Shown here piece by piece: positions 38,441-49,890 of a stretch of DNA of 64,000 bases. Every line of letters starts with the position of its first letter. The stretch's first letter is position 1. The DNA is taken from assembly GCA_008711295.1 (NCBI GenBank), contig VUYV01000045.1:1688842-1752841 (forward strand), written 5' to 3'. The notes under the pieces are model-generated. The model was not told where the DNA came from, made no database searches, and saw nothing but the letters and a program-made list of their open reading frames with translations. This stretch comes from Anarhynchus alexandrinus. Its lineage: Eukaryota > Chordata > Aves > Charadriiformes > Charadriidae. A program made the translations under genes and the position numbers.

Positions 38441-41405
38441 GTTGTGCCCACAAAATGTGATCCTTTAGGTCATAATTACCCGACACTAACTTGTTATTTA
38501 TGTGTACATGGTGTGCAGGACAAAATTCACAACAGAAAGAGGGTGATCAGATCAGGCACTTTATTATCATGTCGCTCCACTCATCTGCCCAATTATGATT
38601 CATTTTGCTAGGTGAAGTAAATGATTCAGGACTGAAATACATAACAACCTTCTTTCCCTGTTTATCTTCAAGACACTGTGAGCAGATCTAATATTTCCCA
38701 ATTTTAGGTCCCTCGCATGGCGGGGTCTTTGAGTTAGGATAGGCTTTATTTATCTTCAACGCTTGCATTTTAAACAAGTAATGTGCATGGGCAAGGGGTG
38801 GTGGAAGAAGTGTTCCCTTTTAATGGTCCACAAAGCTTTAAGATTGTCATTTTCCCCAAAGCAACACGGATGTGGAATAGGCTTTTCCTCATTCAAAATA
38901 TTCATGGGTAATTCTACCCATTCTATATGTAGAAACTAGTTACAGTTCCATCATATCAAGCATGCCCTATTAATTAGGAAAATGTTTTTCAAAGTTTTTC
39001 ACTGACGAAGCCCACTTGAAGTATAGCAAATACCACTGTTGAACAACTAAAAAGTTATTATTAACTTTTTTCCCCACTTTTGTATTGCTTATTTTTTCTA
39101 ACCTGGTTTTGAATATTGGCCAATTCATCAGCAGCAGTTAAGAATAGATAGGTAATGTGAGTGTTTTCCCCCATTTTCCATCTTTTCTCTTTGGTTGCAC
39201 CCTTGCAGAAGCCCAGCAGCCCAAGCCACAGGATGGTAGGAGGATGAACTTTGATGTTATACTAAATGAGAAGGAAACAACACAAACCTGGAAAGCTCTG
39301 CCCTGAGGGAGATCCTTCTCTCTACAGGAAAAGGAAGCTAAACTGAGAAAGAAAGTATGGTTCCAATCTTCTAGATACAAATCTAGGAGCATAATTAACA
39401 TTTTTAATGGAAAAAAAAGTTACTCCTGTAGTCTCGTAAATAAGGTCAAAAGGAATTCACATTTTAGTAAGGACATGACAGACATGAAAAAGATGTGAGG
39501 ATGTGGGAAGGAATGGGGTTGCAACAGCCTCCTAAGTTGCATTTAGGTAACATCTACACCATGGGGTTGAGCAGCAAGCCAAGGCTGTGTCAGGACTAAA
39601 CACAAATACACATCATTCTCCCTGTGCACTGGTTTCCATGGCAAGTTGGCTTTGACACAAGCCAGAAGGCATCTTGGCCTCCTCAGACAAATTCCTTGCT
39701 TGGACAGGCAGGGAACCAGGACCTAACGTGCTCCAAGTTTATACACCTGTCCCTGCAGGAATGATATCTCAGAGCCATACGGAAGCACTGATGAAGAGCT
39801 CAGTGGGGACAAGCGTTTCTTCATCTATTGGAACTCCCTCCAGCTGCATCCAGGGATCATGCCCATGTTACTAATAAGTGAAATCAATATAGTTCCAGCA
39901 TCAGAAGGGCTTGATCCAGCCACTAGCAGCAGCAAACACAGAATAAAAACAGGAAAAAATGAGGTTGTGAAAGGGAATTTTCAACTGGTTTTGTTTGTTC
40001 TTTGTATTGATGTCCTGGTGATACTTACATGAATCAGAAAAGACATTATCAGAGCATAAAAGCCACAGGTAAGCAGGAACTTCTAAAGACCAGTATACAT
40101 CACAAAGCAGGCTAACTCTCCAGCCTCATGTCAGAAAGCCTCAGAGGTCCTTACCCCAGTGAGCTCTGGCACTGACTGCAATAAGATTGGTTTTGGATAA
40201 GAATTTGTAACAAAGGAAAGGTTTGCAGAGCTTGACCTCCACTTATGGTGCAACTCCTCATATGCTCTAAGTGCCAGACTATTGCACAGACTTTCATACT
40301 CGAGTATGAGATATGAAATGAGAGAGCAATTAAGAAAAGACAGTAAGAAATGAGCTGCAACCCACAGGCGCTAGTGAGTAAATCCAGTTTATCCCTATTT
40401 CCACTACCTATCTGATGAATGCTAGATGAATTCACCTCCAGAAGATTACCTTTATTTCACTGAGCAATAAAATATCAGCAAATATACCAAACAAATAAAT
40501 CTTCTTCCCAGTGTTAGAGCTTCCCAACCCTTTTCTCATTTTCTAAAATCATTTTATTTGTTGCTGTTTGGCTAAGTATTACAAGTTGGGTGCTTTTCTC
40601 TAATTTTGAATTCACTCAGAGTCATAACTCATGGCAGCTGAGTGTAGCTATGATTAATGCCCCAAACCTCTTCTGTTCAAGTTCCCACTGCATTTCACTC
40701 TGCAGTACCTGAGCACTCAGCACCATCTCTGGCCAGCTGCATAAAGTACAAGCTTGAATTCAAATAAACAGGAATCCCCAGTACGAAATACAGAGGACTC
40801 AGGAGAGATTAAGTTGTCATGAAGATTTTTTACACAAAAAGACCCTTGCTCATCTGGAATTTAAGGTGCCCCCATGAGTGAAAAACATGAAATCAGATTT
40901 AGTTTTTTCTATAAAACTCTATAAATTTTCTATAAATTTCTGTATTATACATTACGCTTTTCAATTTGTGTTTTTGTTTCTCCTTTATCTAAGAAGCATT
41001 AAAACCCTGTGCTTCTTTTTGCAGGATGGCAATGTTTTCTGCCTTTAGATTAATCTCACTATTTAATAGCTGCAGAATGATGGACTAGGCATGGAGAAGC
41101 TGTGAGGAAGAAATCTCTGTTGGGATTTGAATCCACATTTCCTTACCATAATGAACCAAACCTAAACCACAGATCCCAAGACTCATTATTACTGAAATAC
41201 TGAAAATACTGAATTTGAGCTCATGCATCTGAACCAAGAAAAATGCCCTCCCCAACCTTATTGCCTTATATTGAAGCATGCATCTTTCCTTCATAAACTA
41301 AAGTGTAAATGTATTTGAAGGATAAAGGTAATATGCGGAATCTAATTTGCACATCGCTTTTGCTTTCAAATCTTGGGAAAAATCAAGTTTAACTTATTTG
41401 GTTGA
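38441..41405. other. Unique non-coding DNA
   Basis: No gene or transposon was recognised. A TATA-rich tandem of about 10-11 bases repeated three times (tctataaa words) lies at 40908-40940. Confidence 0.55.
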
Positions 41406-41525
41406 ACGAGTCCTCTTTCAGGGTTGGAGGAAATACGAGATGACTGAGTTGAAAAANCACGAGTCCTCTTTCGGGGTTGGAGGTTGTACAGTATAGAGGA
41501 AATACGAGATGACTGAGTTGAAAAA
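41406..41525. other. Single-N assembly gap with duplicated flanks
   Basis: An N stands at 41457. The 51 bases before it (41406-41456, from acgagtcctcttt to gttgaaaaa) recur after it at 41459-41525. The second copy has one substitution and 16 extra bases (ttgtacagtatagagg) flanked by a repeated gagg. This is the usual signature of two contig ends that overlap but were joined by a token N instead of being merged. The true locus probably holds one copy. Confidence 0.8.
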
Positions 41526-43260
41526 TTATTCCCCTGAGTTACATAAGCTGTAACAGGCATACACCCTTCCCACACGCACATAAACATACATACATGTATG
41601 AAAAAACTACAATTTTGAGGCTGTGTGCGTTAGATCAAACCTCAATCTCTATAAGTGGTTTTATTCACATCTGCTTTTCTTCCCTGAATCTCAAATGCAT
41701 ACTTGGCAAAGCCCAAGGGGAAAACCAGATCTTCAACTGTATTTGCACACACATAGGACAAGGACAGTGACCTCCCACTGACGCGTCTGTGTAAAGTGCA
41801 CGGGTATATTTCAGTTGCACATTAAATTCTAGTCCCTGACCCAAAATGACTCAGAAATTCACACTGAAGCAAACTTAACACAAGTCTTCCTTTCCATCTT
41901 CATTCTTTGGTCTCACATTCTACAGCATTTGAGTGCTTTTCTTCCTACTAAAAAATGATAATCACCTCATTGGTTTAAAAGGTTTATCAAAAAGAGGGTT
42001 GACTCATAAGAGAAATTTCAGACTTCAAATCTACAAAGGCTTAAATGGCAATTTGGAATAAAAGTATTATGATAACCTAAATCATAGACAATGCCACATC
42101 AGAAAATCTATTTCTCATCTATTTCAATTTAAATATATCATTGGCATGCTAAGTAGCTAGGCATGAAATACCAATGAACCAATCCACTCCATTTGCTCAG
42201 ATGTCCCAAAGACATGAAAAATAAATCTGAGTTTTCTTTCTATTTTTTTTATTAGTCTCTGGCAAGCATGGAAAAGGCCTTACTCAAGAACCACAAGCAG
42301 AAAAAATGTCACATATTCATCCAGAATTTGGTGAGATTTTTATGCTAATTGACTTCCTGTGTTTTCCTATTCCTTGCATGTTCTCTTCCTGTTAAGGAAC
42401 TGACTTTCAACAACATAATGTGGTTGTAGAAAGCATACTTAAACATGCATCCTTGAATACTTGAGGGAAGTGAAATTAAAACTCAGTGTTTAAAAGAACT
42501 TACTTGGAAACTTGACTGTAATCAGCCAGCTTTCATGCCATCCTGGAACCACAATAGTCAGATGTCACTTGTGTCCCAGCCCTAGAAGATCACATTCTTC
42601 ATGGCTTCTGAAAGTTGAGTGTTACCTGAGCAGGGGCTCATTGCTTTCCCCTGCTTTATTCCCTCAGCTCCCTGTGTGTCATCCGCCCCTTTCCCTCTGC
42701 TTCTAAGTCATCCAAGGGGTTCCCCTCTTCACCCTCCTCCATATCACCTCGTCTTCATCCCTGTAGTCCCACATTTCTATTTTCCACATTGCCACACACA
42801 AGGCCTCCCCATTCCTCTGTAACACTGTCCTTTTTTCTCATGCCAGGACTCAATCATTCCTTCATATGCCCCACTTCTTTTATATGTTCTTGCTAAGCAA
42901 AATGTTTCCCCATGTAATTGAACCTTCCTGTTGCCTCTTCCTTCCATCTGACAACTCCTCTGAAGTTGCTCACAGACCTAGTGCATCTTCCCTGGGAGTA
43001 GGTGGGCAAGAGTGAGGTTGAACCCTGCTCAGCTGAGGTGGTAATACCAGGGGAAAGAGGGAAAGCAGGAACTATGATGCTGAACAAAGCCCTGGACAGC
43101 TTCATGGGTGTCAATTGTCAGTTTTCCTCCTTGAATAAACCAAACAAACAGTAAGAAAAAAAAAACAGGAGATAAAATCATCTCCACTTGCTCTCCATCC
43201 TCCTTTTTACTCCTGCTTTCCTCTCAGTTCAGTAGGGTTCTGTCTGCCATTGCCAAGAAC
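41526..43260. other. Unique DNA with C/T-rich segment
   Basis: No gene was recognised. Positions about 42640-42840 are rich in C and T on the plus strand (runs such as tttccctctgcttc). The 64- and 67-codon frames there are low-complexity by-products. Confidence 0.55.
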
Positions 43261-43973
43261 TGGGTCTGTAATTTTATTCATGAGATGCAATGCTTCATGT
43301 TCCAGAGAAACGGTCCAATGCACCATGAAGTAGCATGCAATCTTGGTTGATACAATCAAGCATGTGCTGATTTCAGTGGTGGGCCCTAGACTAAACGCAA
43401 GCATACAAAATATTACTAAATGTTTTCCAGTTAGCACGGTTAAGAAAATGGCCATTTTTTTCTGAAGGTGTGCTACAAAGAGAAGGGAACAACATTATTG
43501 AAATAACTTTTCATTAACAGTTATTCTCTCAGCTCTAGGAAAAAGAGCCTAAGAAAATAAATGTGAAAGAGCTCAACTTGAGGGAGAGGAGAAACCTGAC
43601 AGTGTGTGTGGCATGTNTGGGTCTGTAATTTTATTCATGAGATGCAATGCTTCATGTTCCAGAGAAACGGTCCAATGCACCATGAAGTAGCATGCAATCT
43701 TGGTTGATACAATCAAGCATGTGCTGATTTCAGTGGTGGGCCCTAGACTAAACGCAAGCATACAAAATATTACTAAATGTTTTCCAGTTAGCACGGTTAA
43801 GAAAATGGCCATTTTTTTCTGAAGGTGTGCTACAAAGAGAAGGGAACAACATTATTGAAATAACTTTTCATTAACAGTTATTCTCTCAGCTCTAGGAAAA
43901 AGAGCCTAAGAAAATAAATGTGAAAGAGCTCAACTTGAGGGAGAGGAGAAACCTGACAGTGTGTGTGGCATGT
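43261..43973. other. Exact 356-bp duplication across a single N
   Basis: An N stands at 43617. Bases 43261-43616 and 43618-43973 read identical along their full 356-base length when compared line by line. A 7-T run in the middle and all flanking words match. The same minus-strand frame start (MAIFLTVLTGKH) therefore appears twice, at 43455 and 43812. A perfect repeat meeting exactly at a one-base gap is best explained as unmerged overlapping contig ends, not as a biological tandem duplication. Coordinates to the right are probably inflated by about 357 bases. Confidence 0.9.
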
Positions 43974-46900
43974 CTTCATTCAGTTGGGGTTTTTTGCATC
44001 TTTTCTGTATTGCAGATTTCATGATCTTAAGCCCCTGTAGGGCTGGGCATGGCAGGCTAGCTACAAGACCTTTCTGAAGTGTGGTTCCAAATTGTATGCT
44101 AGAGAGAAGCTAGAAAAGAAGAATTAGCAGCAATTCAGTAGTCAACCTCAATTGCAGGCCAATATTAGGTGAAAAAGGCATGGTTATGCATGCAGAAATC
44201 TCAGCAGAATGCCTGCTTTCTTCTAAAATGTACCGCAGCACCATCAAGGACAATGAACAGCAGGATCCTGAAGTTTGTACCTTGTATGTGCCTTGTATGA
44301 CAACTCTTCAAAGCAATACAGTGTCTCCTAACATCACATCAGAGCTCTGGCTCAGTAATAACTTTACGGGAAACATGACGCCCAAATCATCAGCATCACT
44401 TACGGGCAGTATATTGTTCCCTTGGAGTATTTCTCAATTACAAGTAATGCAACACCTCAAGAAAACAGCATGGTACATCGTGTCCTTCTCATCAGCTCCT
44501 CAGTAGAGCTTAGATAGATATAAAAATGCCATACATTACTTAAGAGACCTGTTAGTAAATTCTTGTGACTGGGATACAGTGACAGCTACTTAGCTGGTGT
44601 TTATTGTCATAAGGTCAGTGACTTCATTAAGAGACAGCTTGTCCCATATCCCCTTACAGCTGGGTTCTTTTAATAGGCTTTGGATGTTTTTTAAGAGTGA
44701 GCTTTCCTGCTGGAAATTTGAACATGGAAATGATTACTGACGGTGCGATAAACTCTACCTTCATTAACAAATTGGTACAAACCCAGAGTAAATTTTACTT
44801 TGTATTTCAGATGTGTACAAATGCTTGCAGATGAGATTGGTCCTTGGCTGCTGCATAGGGAAATAGCCCAAGCAGGCAGAAATGTTACCTCTTATATAGC
44901 AGAAAGACAGAATAAATTTTTGGCATTCCCAGTTTTTATCTCTTCTTCCCAGACGTTTGATTCATATCAGAGTAAACACCAGAAAAATAGAATCAAAATG
45001 CTTACACAAATCCTGAAGTCATGTGTAACCCTTACTAATGCCTCTGACTTCTGTCACACAGGATAGAGACTCCACTGGCGCTTGACAGAGAGGAGCATGT
45101 GCCAGGGGTGAAGTCTTAGAGAGACTGACCAGATTTGCAGTCGGTATAAATCATCAAAGCTCCACCAGATTTCATACTTTTGCAACTGAATGAAGATGGC
45201 TCATAGCTTCAGAGAAGACCATCTATAGCTGCTCTTTACAAAATCTTTGTATAAAATCTTAACATTAAATCATGAAACAATGGCAAGACACTAACTACAA
45301 GGCAGCAAAAGTAAGATTTGAAAGGATAGTGTGACAAAGCAGAGACAAATGTGTACAACAGATATAAATGTTTCAGAGCTAAAAAGCAAGTGCTACTCCC
45401 TTGACATTTCTTTTCTGTCAAAATATAATTAAAGAATAGCAAAAATGTGTTTCAGTAATGCATATAATTATGTCTCCAGCTGTAGACATATTTGCTTGAA
45501 GTGATAAAAATAAAGGCATTCCCAGGTGCTAATGTTGACTAATCAATCTGCTATTAACAGGTAACACACCTTCAACTGAAAGAAAGGAAAAGGGCATTTT
45601 CCTACATCAGTCAAGAAGTCAATCAAGAGAAATCAGGATAGCAGAAGCATTAGATATGTACCACAGGCCCTGAATTAACGTGAATTATTAGAATTAAAAA
45701 ATATTTCTATCTGAAAAGTTAGTATTACCCTACCTCCTGAAAGAAAGGTAACTTGATCACATTTCTTGAAAAGCCTGAATTGTAACTTTTGCATATTATT
45801 CTTCAGTAAAGAGGGATAAATTATGAGCTTCAACATGCACAACTGTTTCCTGATTCTTCTTTGGAGAGAGAGCAGCAAAATTTGCAGCTGTTCCCCGCCT
45901 GCCTGCTCCTTTCGAAAACCTGTATAGACTCCAAAAGGTTCAGTGGGGCGAAAATGCATTTTCACCTAAGCTACCTGATGACATACTGTCACCCAAATTG
46001 ACACACAACCCCAACCTTGACAGAAGAGTTTGTTTTACCATTGCTGTCCTTGCCACTAACTCTAAGAGGAATTCATCCAGAAATGAGGAATGGGGAAAAT
46101 AATTTCAAATACACAAATGAGTAAGTGAAAGTCATGGCAGACCCTCATCCACCATTCACAGTGTATGTTGCTTTGCCTTGCAAGCACTGAGGAAAACGGA
46201 GGATGCTCCACTATAGTCCTTTAGGGCAATCCCCACATCTATGCCTTCTACTTTTCATAAACCTGCAGCTGAAATCACAGCTAGGAGCCCCAGCAAGACC
46301 ATGCAAAAGCCTGTGCCAACTGGGAAGAGCCTGGCAATCTAGTTCCTGCTCTCAGGATTACTTCTAATTTATTGCTTACTATTGGGAAGCAAGCAAGGTG
46401 TTGGCCAGAGTCCTCTGCCTTGTAACTCATGTAGATTCTGCTCTAGAAATGCAGCAACACAGCCGTGCTGGCTCTGAAGGGACCTCCAGGTCAGAATAGT
46501 AGGTACAAAGTTAGCTAAAGTGTTGTTGGCATTAGGGTGAAAATAGTGATCACAGTATGGGATCCTAAAGTCCACCTAAGTCCTGCTTTAATTGTCATAA
46601 TCCTTTTCTAGATGCTTCTTCTCTCTCCCTGAAGAAATCTTGCACCTGAGCAGCAGGCATGAAAATCTCCAGTTATTTTGGTGGTGTTCTTATTGTATTC
46701 TTCCTCTCCTTCAGGCATTTCTAACTGTTCCTCCAATGGCTCTACAGCACTAATTACCTCATTTATTGCAAACCTAATGCAATGGTAGTATCAGAACATC
46801 AACCTGGCTTGCTGATCAGCCAAGCAGTCCTTGTCTCCGAAGGGAAAAACACTGCTAATGGAAGAAAAAATTCAGAAATTTTAAATTCTTTTTGTTATGA

Positions 46901-47844
46901 GAAAAGGTAGGTGAATAAGTGGGGTTTATAAACTCTGTAAACATCACTATTTCTCTTGGGATATTTCATTAGCTCAATTTTTAATTCACATACAGATAAA
47001 GGGTCACATTTCTGAAAAGTGGTTTCTATTAGCTGTGGAAATATTATGATTCAATGTTCTTCTCACAACAAATGTAATGTTCAGGGAGTCCTTTTCAAGG
47101 ATCCAGTTCAGCAAAGCTCTTAAGCAAATGTTTACACTGTAGTGATGCTACGTACAAAGCAATATCATACATTTCCTTGTTTTCCAAAAGGATTATTGGA
47201 ATACCTGCTTTGACAGAAACATTTCCAATTACTATACACTACACACCAAAAAAAAAAAACCAACAAACCAATAAAGGAATTGTTGAGTTTTCTTCCTACT
47301 AATGAATAATCATATTGGCAAACAAACTGATCATAAGCTCCTAGCTCCTAGGGAAAAAGACCTGCGTTTGTGTGGAAAAGTGACATTTAAATCCTGCTTT
47401 ATGACTGGGACTCCACAGCGTTATTGTACTTAATGGTAATAATAATAGTACTACCAACAGTCTAATCCATGCTCTCAAAGCTATCTTCTTTCAAACACAG
47501 TGACTGCCTTTACCCCGTAGAGGCTTCTTGTATCACTGTATGGCAGGAAAATGAAGGAACTACACTTTCTCAGCCAACACACGAGTTCTGCTCTACCCGC
47601 CCTAACCCAAGGGCACACAAATAGAGAAAGCTTTTCAGTCCTCCCCAGCACACGTACTCCCTGGGCATCGTGAGGAACACACACCTTACCACACCTGATT
47701 CCACCCTGCATCCCACCGAGCAACATCACAGTGATGTCAGCAGCAGCAAACTTTCTGGGAAGTGTGGAGATGGACCAAAAATGGGGCATTGGCCTTCTAG
47801 ATGCTCTCACTTAGTCCAAAAACATCTTGCTAAATGTCTAAAGG
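43974..47844. other. Unique non-coding DNA
   Basis: No supportable gene. A 108-codon frame at 44180-44506 (+), a 96-codon frame at 45675-45965 (-) and a 109-codon frame at 47481-47810 (-) have no recognisable motif. An A12 run lies near 47249-47260. Confidence 0.55.
47094..47140. repeat. Possible relic of an old palindromic sauropsid repeat
   Basis: The words 'ggatccagttcagcaaagc' and 'tcttaagcaaatgttta' resemble a motif I remember as common in bird and turtle non-coding DNA (roughly 'tgattcagcaaagcactta' followed by 'agcacatgcttaa'). A related stretch occurs at 61925-62012. I cannot name the family, and the assignment rests on memory. Confidence 0.3.
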
Positions 47845-47868
47845 AAAAAAAAAAAAAAAAAAAAAAAA
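47845..47868. repeat. A24 homopolymer
   Basis: Twenty-four A residues are followed by (CAA)3. This is the longest homopolymer in the window. It lies about 70 bases left of the 3' end of a minus-strand CR1. CR1 does not end in poly(A), so the run is not its tail. It may be the tail of another retroposed sequence or plain slippage. Confidence 0.9.
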
Positions 47869-47937
47869 CAACAACAAATGAACTCCTTTGTGTTTCTTTG
47901 CTGCTTTTTAATATTTTTGCTGGCCAGAGAGCCAATG

Positions 47938-48468
47938 ATCATAGAATCATAGAATCATAGTATTGTAGAATGGTTTAGGTTGGAAGGGACCTTGAAGGTC
48001 ATCTAGTTCCAACTCCCCTGCCATAGGCAGGGACACCTCCCACTAGACCAGGTTGCTCAAAGTCCCATCCAGCCTGGCCTTGAACACCTCCAGGGATGGG
48101 GCCTCCACAGCTTCTCTAGGCAACCTCTTCCAGTGCCTTACCACCCTCAGAGTGAAAATTTCTTCCTAATATCTAATCTAAATCTACTTTCTTCCAGTTT
48201 GAAGCCATTCCCCCTCATCCTATCACTACATGCCCTAGTAAAAAGTCCCTCCCCACCTTTCCTGTAGGCCCCCTTTAGGTACTGGAAGGCCGCTATAAGG
48301 TGTCCCCGGAGTCTTCTCTTCTCCAGGCTGAACAACCCCAACTCTCTCAGCCTGTCTTCATAGGAGAGGTGCTCCAGCGCTCTGATCATCTTTGTGGCCC
48401 TCCTGTGCACCTGCTCCAACAGGTCCATGTCTTTCCTATGTTGGGGGCTCCAGAGCTGGATAATACTC
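47938..48468 (-). mobile_element. CR1 3' fragment (group B), minus strand
   Basis: About 530 bases of CR1 start at three octamer copies (atcatagaatcatagaatc and on). The 3' UTR follows ('ggtttaggttggaagggacc'), then coding sequence. The minus frame 48147-48428 reads [39 protein letters not shown] and [18 protein letters not shown], and is lost after RKKFSL at a frameshift in the FFTL segment. The element continues a little further right into 'gggctccagagctggata', matching the CR1 segment upstream of MDLLEQVQRR. It is truncated before the catalytic RT motifs, so it is dead. Confidence 0.96.
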
Positions 48469-49615
48469 CCACTGTATCAACTTTTCTTAGCAAGTAACGT
48501 TTCAGCACAAAAGCACAAACAGTCAAGAAAAAAAATGTAGATCGAGGATTTTTACATTAAACCACTATGCACTTTTGGAAAAGAAAAGGAGGTAAAGAAG
48601 TAGAAATCCAGGATAACTTGTTTTCCCATGAGTCAAAGGCATCGGCTCTTGTCTTTCCATGTCATCTTGCTATCAATAAGCTGTTGCTAGGATGTGAACG
48701 TTTCCATGGCAATGAGTGAACTCTTCAGCTTCACTAACAGCACTGTTCTGCACCGTGTGTGTCCCCCCCCCCCGCCAATTTTGTTTTCTGAGACTATTTA
48801 TTTTTTCACACCTCTGGAACAAATATGGAAATGAGAACAGAACAAGATGGGCAAATTCTGCATCAGGCTAAAACCTACGAAGGCCCAAGGACTTCAGTGT
48901 GACTTCAGGTAATGTCACTGAGAAGAGAACGTGGCTTTAGCCTGTGTGCGGCTGCTTTCTTTTATTTCAGACTTCTGACAGGGAGCAGAGCACTACATCA
49001 GGCTCAGAGAACAGCCTCAAAAACTGAAAGGCAGCAGCTTGTCCAGAAGAAGATGAATTTTAAGTGCTGGCTTTGCTGGGTTGGGAGTCTGTATTTGGGA
49101 AGGCAGAGGCTCCTGCGCAGGTGCTGGGTGAAGGCGGAGGCTGGGCAGCCACTGCCATGTGTTGGGTCTGAAATGGCAACTGCAGGGCCGGGAGTACCGT
49201 GTGGGTGGCTCAGGCCTGGGCCTGGGCCCCCCAGACAGGGTGAGGGGCTGCATTCCCCACACCAGCCATCCTGACCCCCCAAAGCCTGGCCACGTCTTGC
49301 CTCTTTCCATGGGGAGGAGCCATAGGGGCTTCCATTGCCGTGGCAGTGTTCAGAGACAAACAGGGATAAGGCTGTAGGTCTCTACCTTTGTTGCTCTGTT
49401 TGCTCGCTCTTCTGCAAACATACCAAAAGGAGACAGGGAGAGAAATGGTAGAAGTGGAAACTGAAGTGGCCCTTCTTGACTTCTCGGTCCCTCTGGCACC
49501 TCCGCAAGCGAGGTCTAAACCCTATCGTCACACCCCTATTGCTAAGAAACTCTTGGCTGGCTTGCCATGCTGCTCCTTTCGGGAGACTTGCAGCCCATCC
49601 AGTTGCTCAGTCATT
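48469..49615. other. GC-rich inter-CR1 interval, no recognised gene
   Basis: Between two minus-strand CR1 copies lies unique DNA with a C11 run at 48763-48773 and a GC-rich patch at about 49060-49560. Open frames cover the patch on both strands (120 codons at 48912-49274, +, and about 90-97 codons on minus). They are rich in P, G and R, as expected from composition, and I recognise no domain. CpGs are moderately frequent at about 49115-49530. Confidence 0.4.
48763..48773. repeat. C11 homopolymer
   Basis: Eleven consecutive C residues follow a short GT repeat (gtgtgtgt). Long C runs are a common site of sequencing or slippage error. Confidence 0.9.
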
Positions 49616-49890
49616 ATAGAATCATAGAATCATAGAATTCTCTAGGTTGGCAGGGACCTTTAAGGTCATCAGGTCCAACCATCAACCTAACACTGCCAAA
49701 ACCATCACTAAACTATGTCCCCAAGCACCACATTTACCCATCTTTTAGATACCTCCAGGGATGGTAACTCCATTCCTGGGCAGTCTATTCCAATGCTTAA
49801 CAACCCTTTCTGTGAAGAGCATTTTCCTAATATCCAATCTAACCCTACCCTGGTGCAACTTGAGGCCATTTCTTCTTCAGCCTGTCAGCC
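49616..49890 (-). mobile_element. CR1 3' fragment of a third group, minus strand
   Basis: It starts with octamer copies (atagaatcatagaatcatag), then 'ctaggttggcagggacctt', 'aaggtcatcaggtccaacc' and the distinctive 'atcaacctaacactgcc' and 'aaccatcactaaactatg'. Next come 'gatacctccagggatgg' and 'attttcctaatatccaatc'. This UTR/coding junction differs from both other CR1 groups here, so it is a separate subfamily. No long frame survives. It fades near 'cagcctgtcagcctactc', the decayed counterpart of the CR1 segment coding for the SDR-type motif. Confidence 0.92.

Noticed and set aside
41095..41140. Reverse-complement box-B-like word (gattcaaatccc) suggesting a tRNA gene
   Set aside because: No box A at the right distance and no pairing arms. 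A similar isolated word near 37275-37290 fails for the same reason.
43207..43812. Two minus-strand frames sharing the same N-terminal sequence, as if paralogous small proteins
   Set aside because: They are the same DNA read twice because of the duplication across the N at 43617.
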